DNA of 64,000 nucleotides. Origin: Gemmatimonadota bacterium (GTDB taxonomy: Bacteria; Latescibacterota; UBA2968; UBA8231). The position numbers and the translations under genes are program-made. The notes under the pieces are model-generated. The model did not search any database and was not told the DNA's origin. It was given only the letters and a program-made list of their open reading frames with translations. Where the stretch lies: positions 24,087 through 88,086 of the forward strand of contig VXOR01000068.1 of the NCBI GenBank assembly GCA_009840005.1, given 5' to 3'. Positions 15,189-22,427 of the stretch are shown piece by piece; position 1 is the first letter of the stretch, and each line of letters opens with the position of its first letter.

Positions 15189-17084
15189 TCAGAGGAACAG
15201 ACCGTTGCCAACCATGCCCGTGAATGAGTCGATGATCCAGAAGATCCCGAAGATCGCAAAGTGTCCAAGGATCATCCCCAAGAAAAACGGCCGCACTTGG
15301 CGATAGAGATGGACGCCGCCGTAGTACAGGATCGGTCCCTTGATAAGCCAGGCCAAAAAGGCGTTGAAAGCCATCCAGTGAAAGGTCGAGCTGATGGGGA
15401 AGCCAATCGGATGTAAGGGCCACCAGACCCAATAGCGGCGCGCCAGCATCAACAGGCCCATCACCCCGCCGCCAATGCCGGTGTGGAACCATCCCAACCA
15501 GTTGGGCGGCGAAGGGCTGCTCATTTGCGTGGCCGTGTAGTCGTACACGTAGTTGGGCAGCCAAATAAAATGGGGTGGACGCAAGTTGATTGCCCCATAC
15601 GTGTAGGCGAGGTGCATCAGCATCCATAGCGCGCCGCCAAGGCCCACCAACAGAGCCAGCAGCATGCCCCAGAACAGGTAGCGGCGGCCGCCTTCGATTT
15701 GCCCGCTCAGCTTCAGGCTGTTGGCCACGTGGGGCATGGCGAAATTGAGCAGATCATTGGCAAAAACTCGCGTGAAGGCCAGCCCGACTAGGCCGACTCC
15801 GAAGAAAGAGGTGCCAATGGCCGAGACGGCCGCGTCTGGAGCCACCAGTGGGGCGTAAATGACTGCCACGCCGCCCTCGGCTACTACTCGCGTGAGGGCT
15901 ACGTACACCACGAACATGAAAAACAAGAGGGTAGCAATGCCCACCAGCGGGATGCCGAGGACCCACAGCCAGCCGGCTAGGACGCCCACGCTGCCGATGA
16001 GGCCCAAGACCGCACTCCGATACGAGAGGATCTCGTCGCTGTCGTCGCTGTCCGGGGCACCGCTCAGAGCCTTGCGGAAGACATTGCCGATGTGTTCGCG
16101 CCCGACCCACAAGCCACCCAATACGAGGACGATCATCGCGCCCATGCCTTGGTGGACCAAGCTGGGCAGGCCGTAGCTCCACACGCTGATGGCTGGTTCC
16201 TGTTCGATGCCCCAGCCGATGGCGCGGTAGATGGTCTCTTGCAGATTGTTGAGCAAGGTGAACAGCCACAGGCCAAAGGTTACTTCGCGCTGGATCAAAA
16301 AGAAGAAGCCCAAGGTGGCGAAGCTCAGACGAGAGCTGAAGAGCGGAAAGGGGATGGTCAGGTCAATCGTCGGCAGGAATGGGAAGTAAGCGTGCAGGCC
16401 GATGATCGTTCCGGTGAGTACGGGTACGGAAAAGCCGATCCACATGATCCCGTTGCGAAAGAAGGGCTTGATGAGTGAGCCGCGCTCGTCGTCTTGCACC
16501 ATAGCGAGGGGGAGTTGCATCACGGGATAGACGAGCCGCTCGTTTTCGACCCAGTGCCGGCGCACGACGACCATCAGGCACAAGGTGGCCACGTGCAGCG
16601 CGACGATCAGCGGCAACCAGCTCAACAGCGGCGTCAGCCACACCTCCCAAGGGATCGCGCTTGCCTGCCCTTCGTTGCCCTCAAAGAAAGCGCGAATAGC
16701 CTCTAGGTCGTGGGGCACCAGCCAAGTGGGGATATAGGGCAGGATTAGTTCGCCCCAATTGTTCTCGGGGCTGGCGTAGTAAAACGGACTCGACACCAGC
16801 GGCACCCAGTAACTGATCAGCCCGGGGACCGAGTTGGCCAAGCTGGTCATAATGAAAATGACGACCAACTCGCCCCGCTGGAGGATCCAAGACCGGCGGA
16901 TGGAGCCGATGCCGGCGTTGACGACTAAAAGGAGTAGGAAGAGGAGGAGATGGGCGATTTGGCTGGTGAAGTACGCCCCGGCATTCGAGCCTTGCACGTA
17001 GAGGCTGAGGAAGGGAACCGCCGCGCCGACTCCAAAGGCCAGCAGCAAGCCGATGCCGAGGGAACGGAGGGTCACTTGGCCCAC
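15189..17084 (-). CDS. DUF6785/DUF6784-type polytopic membrane protein (1)
   Basis: This 631-residue integral membrane protein has roughly a dozen or more hydrophobic segments across its length. It starts at GTG 17084, overlapping the end of the upstream AlbA_2 gene by 13 bp (TGGGCCAAGTGA), so translation is probably coupled. Recognisable blocks are ASPENNWGELILPYIPTWLVPHD, RRHWVENERLVYPVMQLPLAMV, EILSYRSAVLGLI and YWVWWPLHPIGFPISS. These blocks recur in the two proteins at 45722-49682. I associate this layout with the uncharacterised DUF6785/DUF6784 families of Planctomycetes, Latescibacteria and Poribacteria. A transport role is plausible from topology but unproved. Confidence 0.78.
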   Translation of the reverse strand: MGQVTLRSLGIGLLLAFGVGAAVPFLSLYVQGSNAGAYFTSQIAHLLLFLLLLVVNAGIGSIRRSWILQRGELVVIFIMTSLANSVPGLISYWVPLVSSPFYYASPENNWGELILPYIPTWLVPHDLEAIRAFFEGNEGQASAIPWEVWLTPLLSWLPLIVALHVATLCLMVVVRRHWVENERLVYPVMQLPLAMVQDDERGSLIKPFFRNGIMWIGFSVPVLTGTIIGLHAYFPFLPTIDLTIPFPLFSSRLSFATLGFFFLIQREVTFGLWLFTLLNNLQETIYRAIGWGIEQEPAISVWSYGLPSLVHQGMGAMIVLVLGGLWVGREHIGNVFRKALSGAPDSDDSDEILSYRSAVLGLIGSVGVLAGWLWVLGIPLVGIATLLFFMFVVYVALTRVVAEGGVAVIYAPLVAPDAAVSAIGTSFFGVGLVGLAFTRVFANDLLNFAMPHVANSLKLSGQIEGGRRYLFWGMLLALLVGLGGALWMLMHLAYTYGAINLRPPHFIWLPNYVYDYTATQMSSPSPPNWLGWFHTGIGGGVMGLLMLARRYWVWWPLHPIGFPISSTFHWMAFNAFLAWLIKGPILYYGGVHLYRQVRPFFLGMILGHFAIFGIFWIIDSFTGMVGNGLFL

Positions 17085-18247
17085 AACGTCAGTCGAAGTT
17101 CGTCACCGAATAGCTCGTACTTTGGACGTCGGCCCGAGTGTGCTTCGCCGTCCTCTAGAATCTTCCGCACGCCTTCGCCACGCGATTCGAGGAATACCTG
17201 CCCGGTGCGCTTACTGCGAATCCTCGACAGAAAGCTGACCAAGAGCTGGTTTCGGGTGAACGTGCGGTAGGCCATATCGTCAATCGTGATGGTGTTGGGC
17301 AACTTGCCGGGGCTGTACAACTCCAATCGGTCGGCGAATAGGAACAGGCGGATTTTTGACCCGGCAATGGCGTAGTCGCGGTGGGCGACCGCGTTGACGA
17401 TGGCCTCGTCAACTACATCGATGTCGTACTGGGGGGAGTCTCCTGTTTGCATGAAACGGGCGACGAAGGCGATTCCGGCGTCGATCTGATCGGACACCGG
17501 GCCGGCGAGCCGCTCTGCGTGGATCAGATCGTCAGAGGACAAACGAGTTCCACGGTAGCACGCGGCTTCAATGGCCCCGGACGCCAAGAACTCAGTCGGC
17601 TCGGTCGCGAAGACCAGCAAGCCGGCGACGGTCGGCCGGTCCATCCCGTCCTCGTCTTGGAATATCACCCGGGTATTGCGCAGTAGGTCGAGCCAAGGGA
17701 TGGTCGGCGAGCGTCCGAAAAATGCTTCGAGTCGATTGCGGTTGAGGTCTTCTACTGTTGCGGCGAGTACGGGTTGCTCGTCAAATACATACTCGCGGCC
17801 CCGCTGTTGGAAAAGCCGGGCGAGTTCTGGGGGGGTAAGATCCTGTTTGGTGGACCCAATCCGAGTGTAGTAACGCCCGCTCGATGTGCGGTGTACATAC
17901 AGTCCACGCGGTACCTCTGCTAAAAGAACGTGCTCCTCGTCTCCTTCAGCACCCGGTAGCAGTGTTTTGCGGATGACGAGCCGGATCGGCGGATCGCAGT
18001 TGTGGGTCGCGACGTTGAGCAGCCAGTGCTCGACCATGTCCACTTGCTCCAGCGGAATTCCGCGCACGGCACCCGAATCGTCAACGCCAAGGAACACAGC
18101 GCCACCCCCGGCGTTCGCAAACGCAACGAGTTCGCCGGCCAGTTCTTGGGTATTGGGGGCTAGCACGCCTCGCACTTCTTTGAATTCGGAGCGGCCGTCT
18201 TCACCGGCTCGGAGTTGGTTCAGAATCTGATCCCTAGTATCGAACAT
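17072..18247 (-). CDS. AlbA_2/Schlafen-domain ATP-binding regulator-like protein
   Basis: This is a 391-residue protein. Residues about 15-135 form an AlbA_2/Schlafen domain: ESEFKEVRG-like SEFKEV, ELVAFANAGGGAVFLGVDDSGAVRG, SSGRYYTRIGSTKQDLTP. A GHKL-like ATPase half follows (about 230-390) with IVNAVAHRDYAI and LELYSPGKLPNTITIDDM. Proteins of this make-up are annotated as putative transcriptional regulators or helicase-related ATP-binding proteins, sometimes in defence settings. The ATG at 18247 is preceded by TTG at 18250; ATG is chosen. It overlaps the downstream membrane-protein gene by 13 bp. It follows the PhyH gene and the 24-codon remnant. Confidence 0.82.
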   Translation of the reverse strand: MFDTRDQILNQLRAGEDGRSEFKEVRGVLAPNTQELAGELVAFANAGGGAVFLGVDDSGAVRGIPLEQVDMVEHWLLNVATHNCDPPIRLVIRKTLLPGAEGDEEHVLLAEVPRGLYVHRTSSGRYYTRIGSTKQDLTPPELARLFQQRGREYVFDEQPVLAATVEDLNRNRLEAFFGRSPTIPWLDLLRNTRVIFQDEDGMDRPTVAGLLVFATEPTEFLASGAIEAACYRGTRLSSDDLIHAERLAGPVSDQIDAGIAFVARFMQTGDSPQYDIDVVDEAIVNAVAHRDYAIAGSKIRLFLFADRLELYSPGKLPNTITIDDMAYRTFTRNQLLVSFLSRIRSKRTGQVFLESRGEGVRKILEDGEAHSGRRPKYELFGDELRLTLWAK

Positions 18248-18251
18248 CAAC

Positions 18252-18326
18252 TTACTCGTCTGGTCGGATGCTGATCGGGGTACCGGGCATCTTCTCCATC
18301 CCCCAAGTGGAGTAGCCGATTTTCAC
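18252..18326 (-). pseudogene. 5' remnant of a TIM-barrel sugar isomerase gene (24 codons)
   Basis: A GTG overlapping the PhyH stop (GTGA) opens VKIGYSTWGMEKMPGTPI and then stops at 18252-18254. KIGYSTWGM is a typical first strand of sugar phosphate isomerase/epimerase (xylose-isomerase-like TIM barrel) proteins of about 280 residues. Only the first ~20 codons remain, placed where a translationally coupled gene would start. This is most simply a deletion scar joined to the AlbA_2 gene. Confidence 0.5.
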
Positions 18327-19255
18327 GCGTGCTTCTCGCGGTCGGCGCGGACCTCGTCGATGGCCTTGCAGTGCCGCAATCCCACGGACTTGGCTGGCGT
18401 TTGGTAGCCCTTCCAGGCGTAGGGGTCGATGCCGGCCACGGGCACGATGTTGCGCCGGTCGGCGCGAGCGGGGGACTCGCCTTCTTCAATGCTCCAAGGC
18501 AGCAGGCTATAGGCGTTGCAGTAGTGGTTGACCAAGACGCGGCGATAGGTGTGGCCGCGGTTTTTGTACGAGCGGTGGAGGAGATAGCCGTTGAAGAACA
18601 CGAGGGCACCGGCCTCCACTTCAACTGGGATTTCGACGCTCTCGTCAAAGCCGTAGCTCTCGGGTGCGAAGTCGAACTCGTCTGGGTTTTCATGGGACCG
18701 CTGCGGGTAGAGGTACCCGGGCCGGTGCGATCCCGGAATGACGTACAGGCAGCCGTTTTCCACGATGGCGTCGTCCACGGCGATCCACGCGCCGATTAGC
18801 GAGCGATCCCGCGTGGGGATGTAGATCTCGTCTTGGTGCCAAGCTTGGCCTTGGAAGTTGGGCGGCTTGACGAAGTACATCGACTGCATGCACTTGACGC
18901 TGCCATCCCAAAAGGGCAGGTGCGCGGCGGTGATCTGGCTTAGGGCACCGCAGATTTTGGGGTGGCGGACGTACTTTTCGATGACTGGACTGACGAAGTG
19001 CGGCTGGTGGATGCAGAGAATGCTTTCCAGCACCGCTTGATCGCTCATGGCGGGATCGACCGGCTCAATGTTGTCGCACTCGTAGCGGCCGCGCGCCACG
19101 TCCACGAGGTCGCGTTTGAGTTCGTCGAGCTCGGCTTCCTCCATCAAGTCCGGCACGACGAGATAGCCGTCGTCGATAAAGGACTGCACTTGGGTGGGGG
19201 TGAGTGGTTTGGGGACCTCAATCGACGGACTGGGCTCCATCTTGATTGCTTCCAT
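18323..19255 (-). CDS. Phytanoyl-CoA dioxygenase (PhyH) family protein
   Basis: This is a 310-residue Fe(II)/2-oxoglutarate-dependent oxygenase. The double-stranded beta-helix iron ligands are H140 and D142 (AWHQDEIYIP) and H227 (NGYLLHRSYKNR), with downstream Arg residues (R233, R238-239) placed to hold 2-oxoglutarate. IPGSHRPGYLYP is the usual PhyH loop. The ATG at 19255 has GGAG about 11 bp away; a second ATG five codons in is possible. Bacterial PhyH proteins hydroxylate diverse small molecules, and the substrate here is unknown. It is divergent from the isomerase gene at 19353 across a 97-bp promoter region and is probably part of the same catabolic module. Confidence 0.88.
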   Translation of the reverse strand: MEAIKMEPSPSIEVPKPLTPTQVQSFIDDGYLVVPDLMEEAELDELKRDLVDVARGRYECDNIEPVDPAMSDQAVLESILCIHQPHFVSPVIEKYVRHPKICGALSQITAAHLPFWDGSVKCMQSMYFVKPPNFQGQAWHQDEIYIPTRDRSLIGAWIAVDDAIVENGCLYVIPGSHRPGYLYPQRSHENPDEFDFAPESYGFDESVEIPVEVEAGALVFFNGYLLHRSYKNRGHTYRRVLVNHYCNAYSLLPWSIEEGESPARADRRNIVPVAGIDPYAWKGYQTPAKSVGLRHCKAIDEVRADREKHA

Positions 19256-19352
19256 AAATCTACTTGCTCCGTTTAGTTCGTTGGCACGTAGCCGATATTT
19301 TGATACCCTTACCCCACCTTGTCAAACAAATATAGAGAAAGGAGCGCACATT

Positions 19353-20216
19353 GTGGATCTGACGTATATCGTATTTACCAAGCACTTAGAGGGCCTCGAT
19401 GTTCCGCAACTCATCGACGCTTTGCAGGCCATTGGCGTGCAGGGGGCCGACCTGTGCGTGCGCGACGGCTACCCGGTCAACCCCGACAATGTGGCCACGG
19501 CCCTGCCGGAGGCTGCACGCCGCTTTGCCGACGCCGGCCTTTGCATCCCCTTGGTCACGGCTCCGGGCGATTTCAACCGACCGGACATCGACTACGCGGA
19601 AAGGTATTACGCGGCCTTGGGCGAGGCTGGTGTGGCTCACGTCAAGTTAGGCTACTGGCACTGGCAGCCGGATATGCCCTACTGGACGCAGTTAGACGAG
19701 GTGCGCGGCTTTATGGAGGGGTTTCAGGCGCTGTCGGAAAAATACGGCGTTAAAACTGTCATTCACAATCATTCGGGCGCGTCCATGGGCCTCAATGCCT
19801 GCGCCGCGATGAACATCGTCCGCGACTGCGACCCGCAATACGTGGGCGTCTTTGCCGACCCCGGGCATTTGTCGCTGTGCGGCGAGCCGATCGCCATGGC
19901 CCTCGACATCGTGCGCTCGCACTTGTGCCTGCTCGCTTTGAAGGATCTGGTCCATCAGCGGCCCTTGAGTATCACGCAGCAGGGTGCGCCCTCCACTAGC
20001 GTCGTGCGCATGGGGCAGGGCTTTGTCGATTGGCCTTCGGTGATTGCGACCTTGAAGCGGTTGGACTTTTCCGGCCCGGTCAGCTTCCACAGCGAGTACG
20101 GCGGCGAGCCGGTGGAAAGCGTCATCGACTTGGCGCGGATTGACGTGCGCTTTTTTACGGCTTTGTGCCCCTCGGCTGAGCTCGGGTCGAAGCAGAAAGG
20201 GGAAGATCATGCTTAA
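19353..20216 (+). CDS. Sugar phosphate isomerase/epimerase-like TIM-barrel protein
   Basis: This 287-residue protein starts at GTG 19353, behind AGAAAGGAG. The longer frame from 19194 runs into the divergent PhyH gene and is rejected. Xylose-isomerase-like TIM-barrel features are VDLTYIVFTKHLEGL, ALQAIGVQGADLCVRDGYPV, HVKLGYWHW, TVIHNHSGASM, GVFADPGHLSLCG, VRMGQGFVDWPSVIATLKRLDFSGPVSFHSEYGG. His, Glu and Asp residues in these strands form the usual divalent-metal site. It could epimerise or isomerise keto-sugars or act on inositol intermediates (IolE/IolI-like). Its stop overlaps the start of the next Gfo/Idh gene by 8 bp, so the two are coupled. Confidence 0.85.
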   Translation: MDLTYIVFTKHLEGLDVPQLIDALQAIGVQGADLCVRDGYPVNPDNVATALPEAARRFADAGLCIPLVTAPGDFNRPDIDYAERYYAALGEAGVAHVKLGYWHWQPDMPYWTQLDEVRGFMEGFQALSEKYGVKTVIHNHSGASMGLNACAAMNIVRDCDPQYVGVFADPGHLSLCGEPIAMALDIVRSHLCLLALKDLVHQRPLSITQQGAPSTSVVRMGQGFVDWPSVIATLKRLDFSGPVSFHSEYGGEPVESVIDLARIDVRFFTALCPSAELGSKQKGEDHA

Positions 20217-21174
20217 AGCGGGATTCATCGGCGCGGGAGGCCGCGGCCAGAGCGCCCACTACCCATCGGTCCAGCGCCTAGCCGATCGGGTGGAAATGGC
20301 TGCGGTTTGCGAGTTGGACGAGGAGCGCCTCAATCAAGTGGTCGCCAAGTACGGCTTTACGCGCACGTACCAAGACCACCGCGCCATGCTCGACGAGATC
20401 GACCCGGACATTGTCTATTGCGTGATGAACGAGAAGTGGCTTTTGCAACCTGCCCTCGATTGCATCGCCGCGGGCAAGCACCTGTTTATTGAAAAGCCGC
20501 CCGGGGCCAACAGCGACGAGACGCGGGCGATTTTAGAGGCGGCCGAGCGCCAAGGGGTCTGGGTGATGGTCGGTCTCCAGCGCCGCTACACTGCCGTCAC
20601 TCGCGAGGCTATGCGCCTAGTGGCGGCCAAAGGCCCGGTGTCGCTGGCGACGACGACCTTCAACAAACAATTGCCGCAGCGCGCCGACGAATTCACTACG
20701 ACCTTGTGGAATGACCTGGTCCACATCGTCGATCTGCTGCGCTACATGGCTGGAGGCGAGCCGGTGGAAGTTACGGCCTACCAAGACAAGTTCGGCGGCG
20801 AGGGCTTCAACCACTATACGGCGCTGGTGCGCTTTGACAATCGCGCGACCGGCGTGATGCTCGGCAATCGCGCCTCCGGTGGGCGGGTGTTGCGTTCGGA
20901 GCTACACGGCGTGGGCCTTGGCTGCTACATGAAAATTCCCAGTGAAATCGAAATCCACGAGGACAACCAAGTGCGCACCCTCGGCGGTTGGGAAATCGAC
21001 GGTGTGCCCCAAGACGATGTGCCCCGCTACGAGGGCCTGCTGACCATGCACGAGCACTTCATCGATTGCGTGGTTGAAAACCGACAGCCGATCACCGACA
21101 TCCGCGACGTGATTCACTCGATCGCGCTAGTGGATCAGATTGAGGCGGCTGAGATTATGGCGGCGAAGACGTAA
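20209..21174 (+). CDS. Gfo/Idh/MocA family oxidoreductase (3)
   Basis: This 321-residue dehydrogenase starts at ATG 20209, preceded by AAAGGGGAAG and overlapping the previous stop. The Rossmann nucleotide loop is LKAGFIGAGGRGQSAHYPS and the EKP motif is HLFIEKPPGANSDE. The helix WNDLVHIVDLLRYMAGGEP supplies the conserved Asp/His of the substrate domain. Coupling to the TIM-barrel isomerase resembles inositol or keto-sugar catabolic pairs where a dehydrogenase and an isomerase act in succession. This is inference from context; the substrate is unproved. Confidence 0.86.
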   Translation: MLKAGFIGAGGRGQSAHYPSVQRLADRVEMAAVCELDEERLNQVVAKYGFTRTYQDHRAMLDEIDPDIVYCVMNEKWLLQPALDCIAAGKHLFIEKPPGANSDETRAILEAAERQGVWVMVGLQRRYTAVTREAMRLVAAKGPVSLATTTFNKQLPQRADEFTTTLWNDLVHIVDLLRYMAGGEPVEVTAYQDKFGGEGFNHYTALVRFDNRATGVMLGNRASGGRVLRSELHGVGLGCYMKIPSEIEIHEDNQVRTLGGWEIDGVPQDDVPRYEGLLTMHEHFIDCVVENRQPITDIRDVIHSIALVDQIEAAEIMAAKT

Positions 21175-21199
21175 GCCCCTGTGCGAAAGGAATGAGCAA

Positions 21200-21520
21200 G
21201 TGAAGAGAACTGTTTGGATGTCTTATGACCTCGGTGTGTCAGGCGATTACGAAGGCTTGTACGCTTGGCTCGATGACCTTGATGCAAAAGAATGCGGCAA
21301 TAGCGTGGCGTATTTCTCGTTTTCCTATGATGGAGACTTGCTTGAGTCGCTCAAGGCCGAGATAGAGGACGCGGTCTCGCTGAATAAGCGTGCACGGATA
21401 TACATTATTTGTAGAGACAATGGGGAGACGAAGGGCCGGTTCATAATTGGCGGACGCAAAAGCGGCCCTTGGGATGGTTTCGGAACGCACGAGGCCGACG
21501 GGGACGACCGTGCCTTCTAG
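21200..21520 (+). CDS. Small protein preceding a PIN toxin, candidate antitoxin
   Basis: This 106-residue soluble protein starts at GTG 21200 with AAAGGA about 10 bp upstream. The sequence (RTVWMSYDLGVSGDYEGLY, WLDDLDAKECGNSVAYFSF, GRFIIGGRKSGPWDGFG) contains no known DNA-binding fold. I recall similar small proteins in other genomes only loosely and cannot name a family. It overlaps the following PIN-domain gene by 11 bp, the arrangement typical of toxin-antitoxin pairs. Unlike classic VapB it lacks an AbrB or RHH domain, so if it is an antitoxin it would be of a less usual type. Confidence 0.6.
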   Translation: MKRTVWMSYDLGVSGDYEGLYAWLDDLDAKECGNSVAYFSFSYDGDLLESLKAEIEDAVSLNKRARIYIICRDNGETKGRFIIGGRKSGPWDGFGTHEADGDDRAF

Positions 21521-21938
21521 TAACGCGCTTCTAGTGGACTCAGGATTCTTCTTCGCGCTTTTTGACCCACGAGATCAGCATCATGCCGATGCCTGCGAAA
21601 AACAAGACTGGCTGGAAGAACTTTCGGTCGTCATACCGTGGCCAATCCTGTACGAGACCATCAACACGCGGTTTGTTCGGAGGCCAGCGACGATTGTGCG
21701 GTTCGAGAGTATTCTTCGCGCCCGTGATACTGTATTGCTAGATGATTCACCGTATCGCTTCGAAGCGTATGAAGATGTGTTTGTACGGGCCAAAGCGAAA
21801 CGCAATCCTATGAGTCTCGTAGATGCCGTTCTCTGTGCTATCCTTACTGACACCAACGTCCGTATAGACGCAATGCTCACATTCAATAACACTGATTTCG
21901 GCCATATATGCAGTGTACAAAAGGTCGAATTGTTGTAA
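21510..21938 (+). CDS. PIN-domain protein, probable toxin (VapC-like)
   Basis: This protein is about 142 residues with PIN-type acidic residues D10 (LLVDSGFFFALFD), E49 (PILYETINT), D105 (SLVDAVLCAI) and D129 (TFNNTDFGHI). GTG 21510, overlapping the upstream stop by 11 bp, gives the normal start just before the first beta strand; ATGs at 21447 and 21474 would add residues inside the overlapping gene. PIN toxins are Mg-dependent RNases. The partner is the unusual small gene at 21200-21520. The pair has a slightly lower GC content than the neighbouring metabolic genes and sits at the edge of a region with remnants, suggesting a mobile module. Confidence 0.78.
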   Translation: MPSSNALLVDSGFFFALFDPRDQHHADACEKQDWLEELSVVIPWPILYETINTRFVRRPATIVRFESILRARDTVLLDDSPYRFEAYEDVFVRAKAKRNPMSLVDAVLCAILTDTNVRIDAMLTFNNTDFGHICSVQKVELL

Positions 21939-21942
21939 TTGT

Positions 21943-22165
21943 GACGCAGTGAAAAACGAACAGGCGACAAATAACCTTGTGGCCCAAGCTGCCAGTAACG
22001 TTGATGGCACCGCGTTCACGCCTAGCTACGGGACCCGGCGAGAAAGTGATCGCTGGGTCGGAGGGCATTGCCGCTGCGCTTCGCGTCTTCGCCGAGGGCG
22101 GCTAGATCAACTACGAGGGGCCGCCCGATAAAGTCCGTCCCTATACCTGTTCAAACAGGGGATAA
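21943..22165 (+). pseudogene. Degraded C-terminal end of an ABC substrate-binding protein
   Basis: From 22022 the frame reads TGPGEKVIAGSEGIAAALRV, then FAEGG, a TAG, and INYEGPPDKVRPY. This matches the C-terminal pattern of type-1 periplasmic-binding proteins for amino acids (…GE.V..G..G...A..L...G..INYEG). A second frame just upstream (LVAQAASNVDGTAF) resembles the preceding helix of the same family. An internal stop and a frame change mark it as a relic. The rest of the 490-bp space to 22427 contains only the terminator below. Confidence 0.42.
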
Positions 22166-22317
22166 CCACTAGGCCTTGTCCCTACTTGAATACATGTGGT
22201 CCTTTGCCTATCCTATCCCATTCGCGGCCTAGGAGCCGATAATTTTCCATTAATCCAAGGAGGCTGCCGAGCAGCCCGCGTACGTGCAATTCAAGCACGA
22301 TTCACTGTAACAATAAA

Positions 22318-22354
22318 CCGGCCTCCGTGTCATGTGTGAAGACGCGGAGGCCGG
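22318..22354 (-). terminator. Intrinsic terminator of the enolase-superfamily gene
   Basis: CCGGCCTCCGTGTC pairs with GACGCGGAGGCCGG (14-bp stem, one G-U pair, loop about 9 nt). On the minus strand the stem is followed by TTTATTGTT. It lies about 70 bp past the stop at 22428, so it terminates the minus-strand gene. Confidence 0.8.
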
Positions 22355-22427
22355 CCGTTAGTTCTTCGTCGATTTTCTCTACGCTTTCACGAATCACCCA
22401 TCCCAATCCTCCTAAAACATCCGCGTC

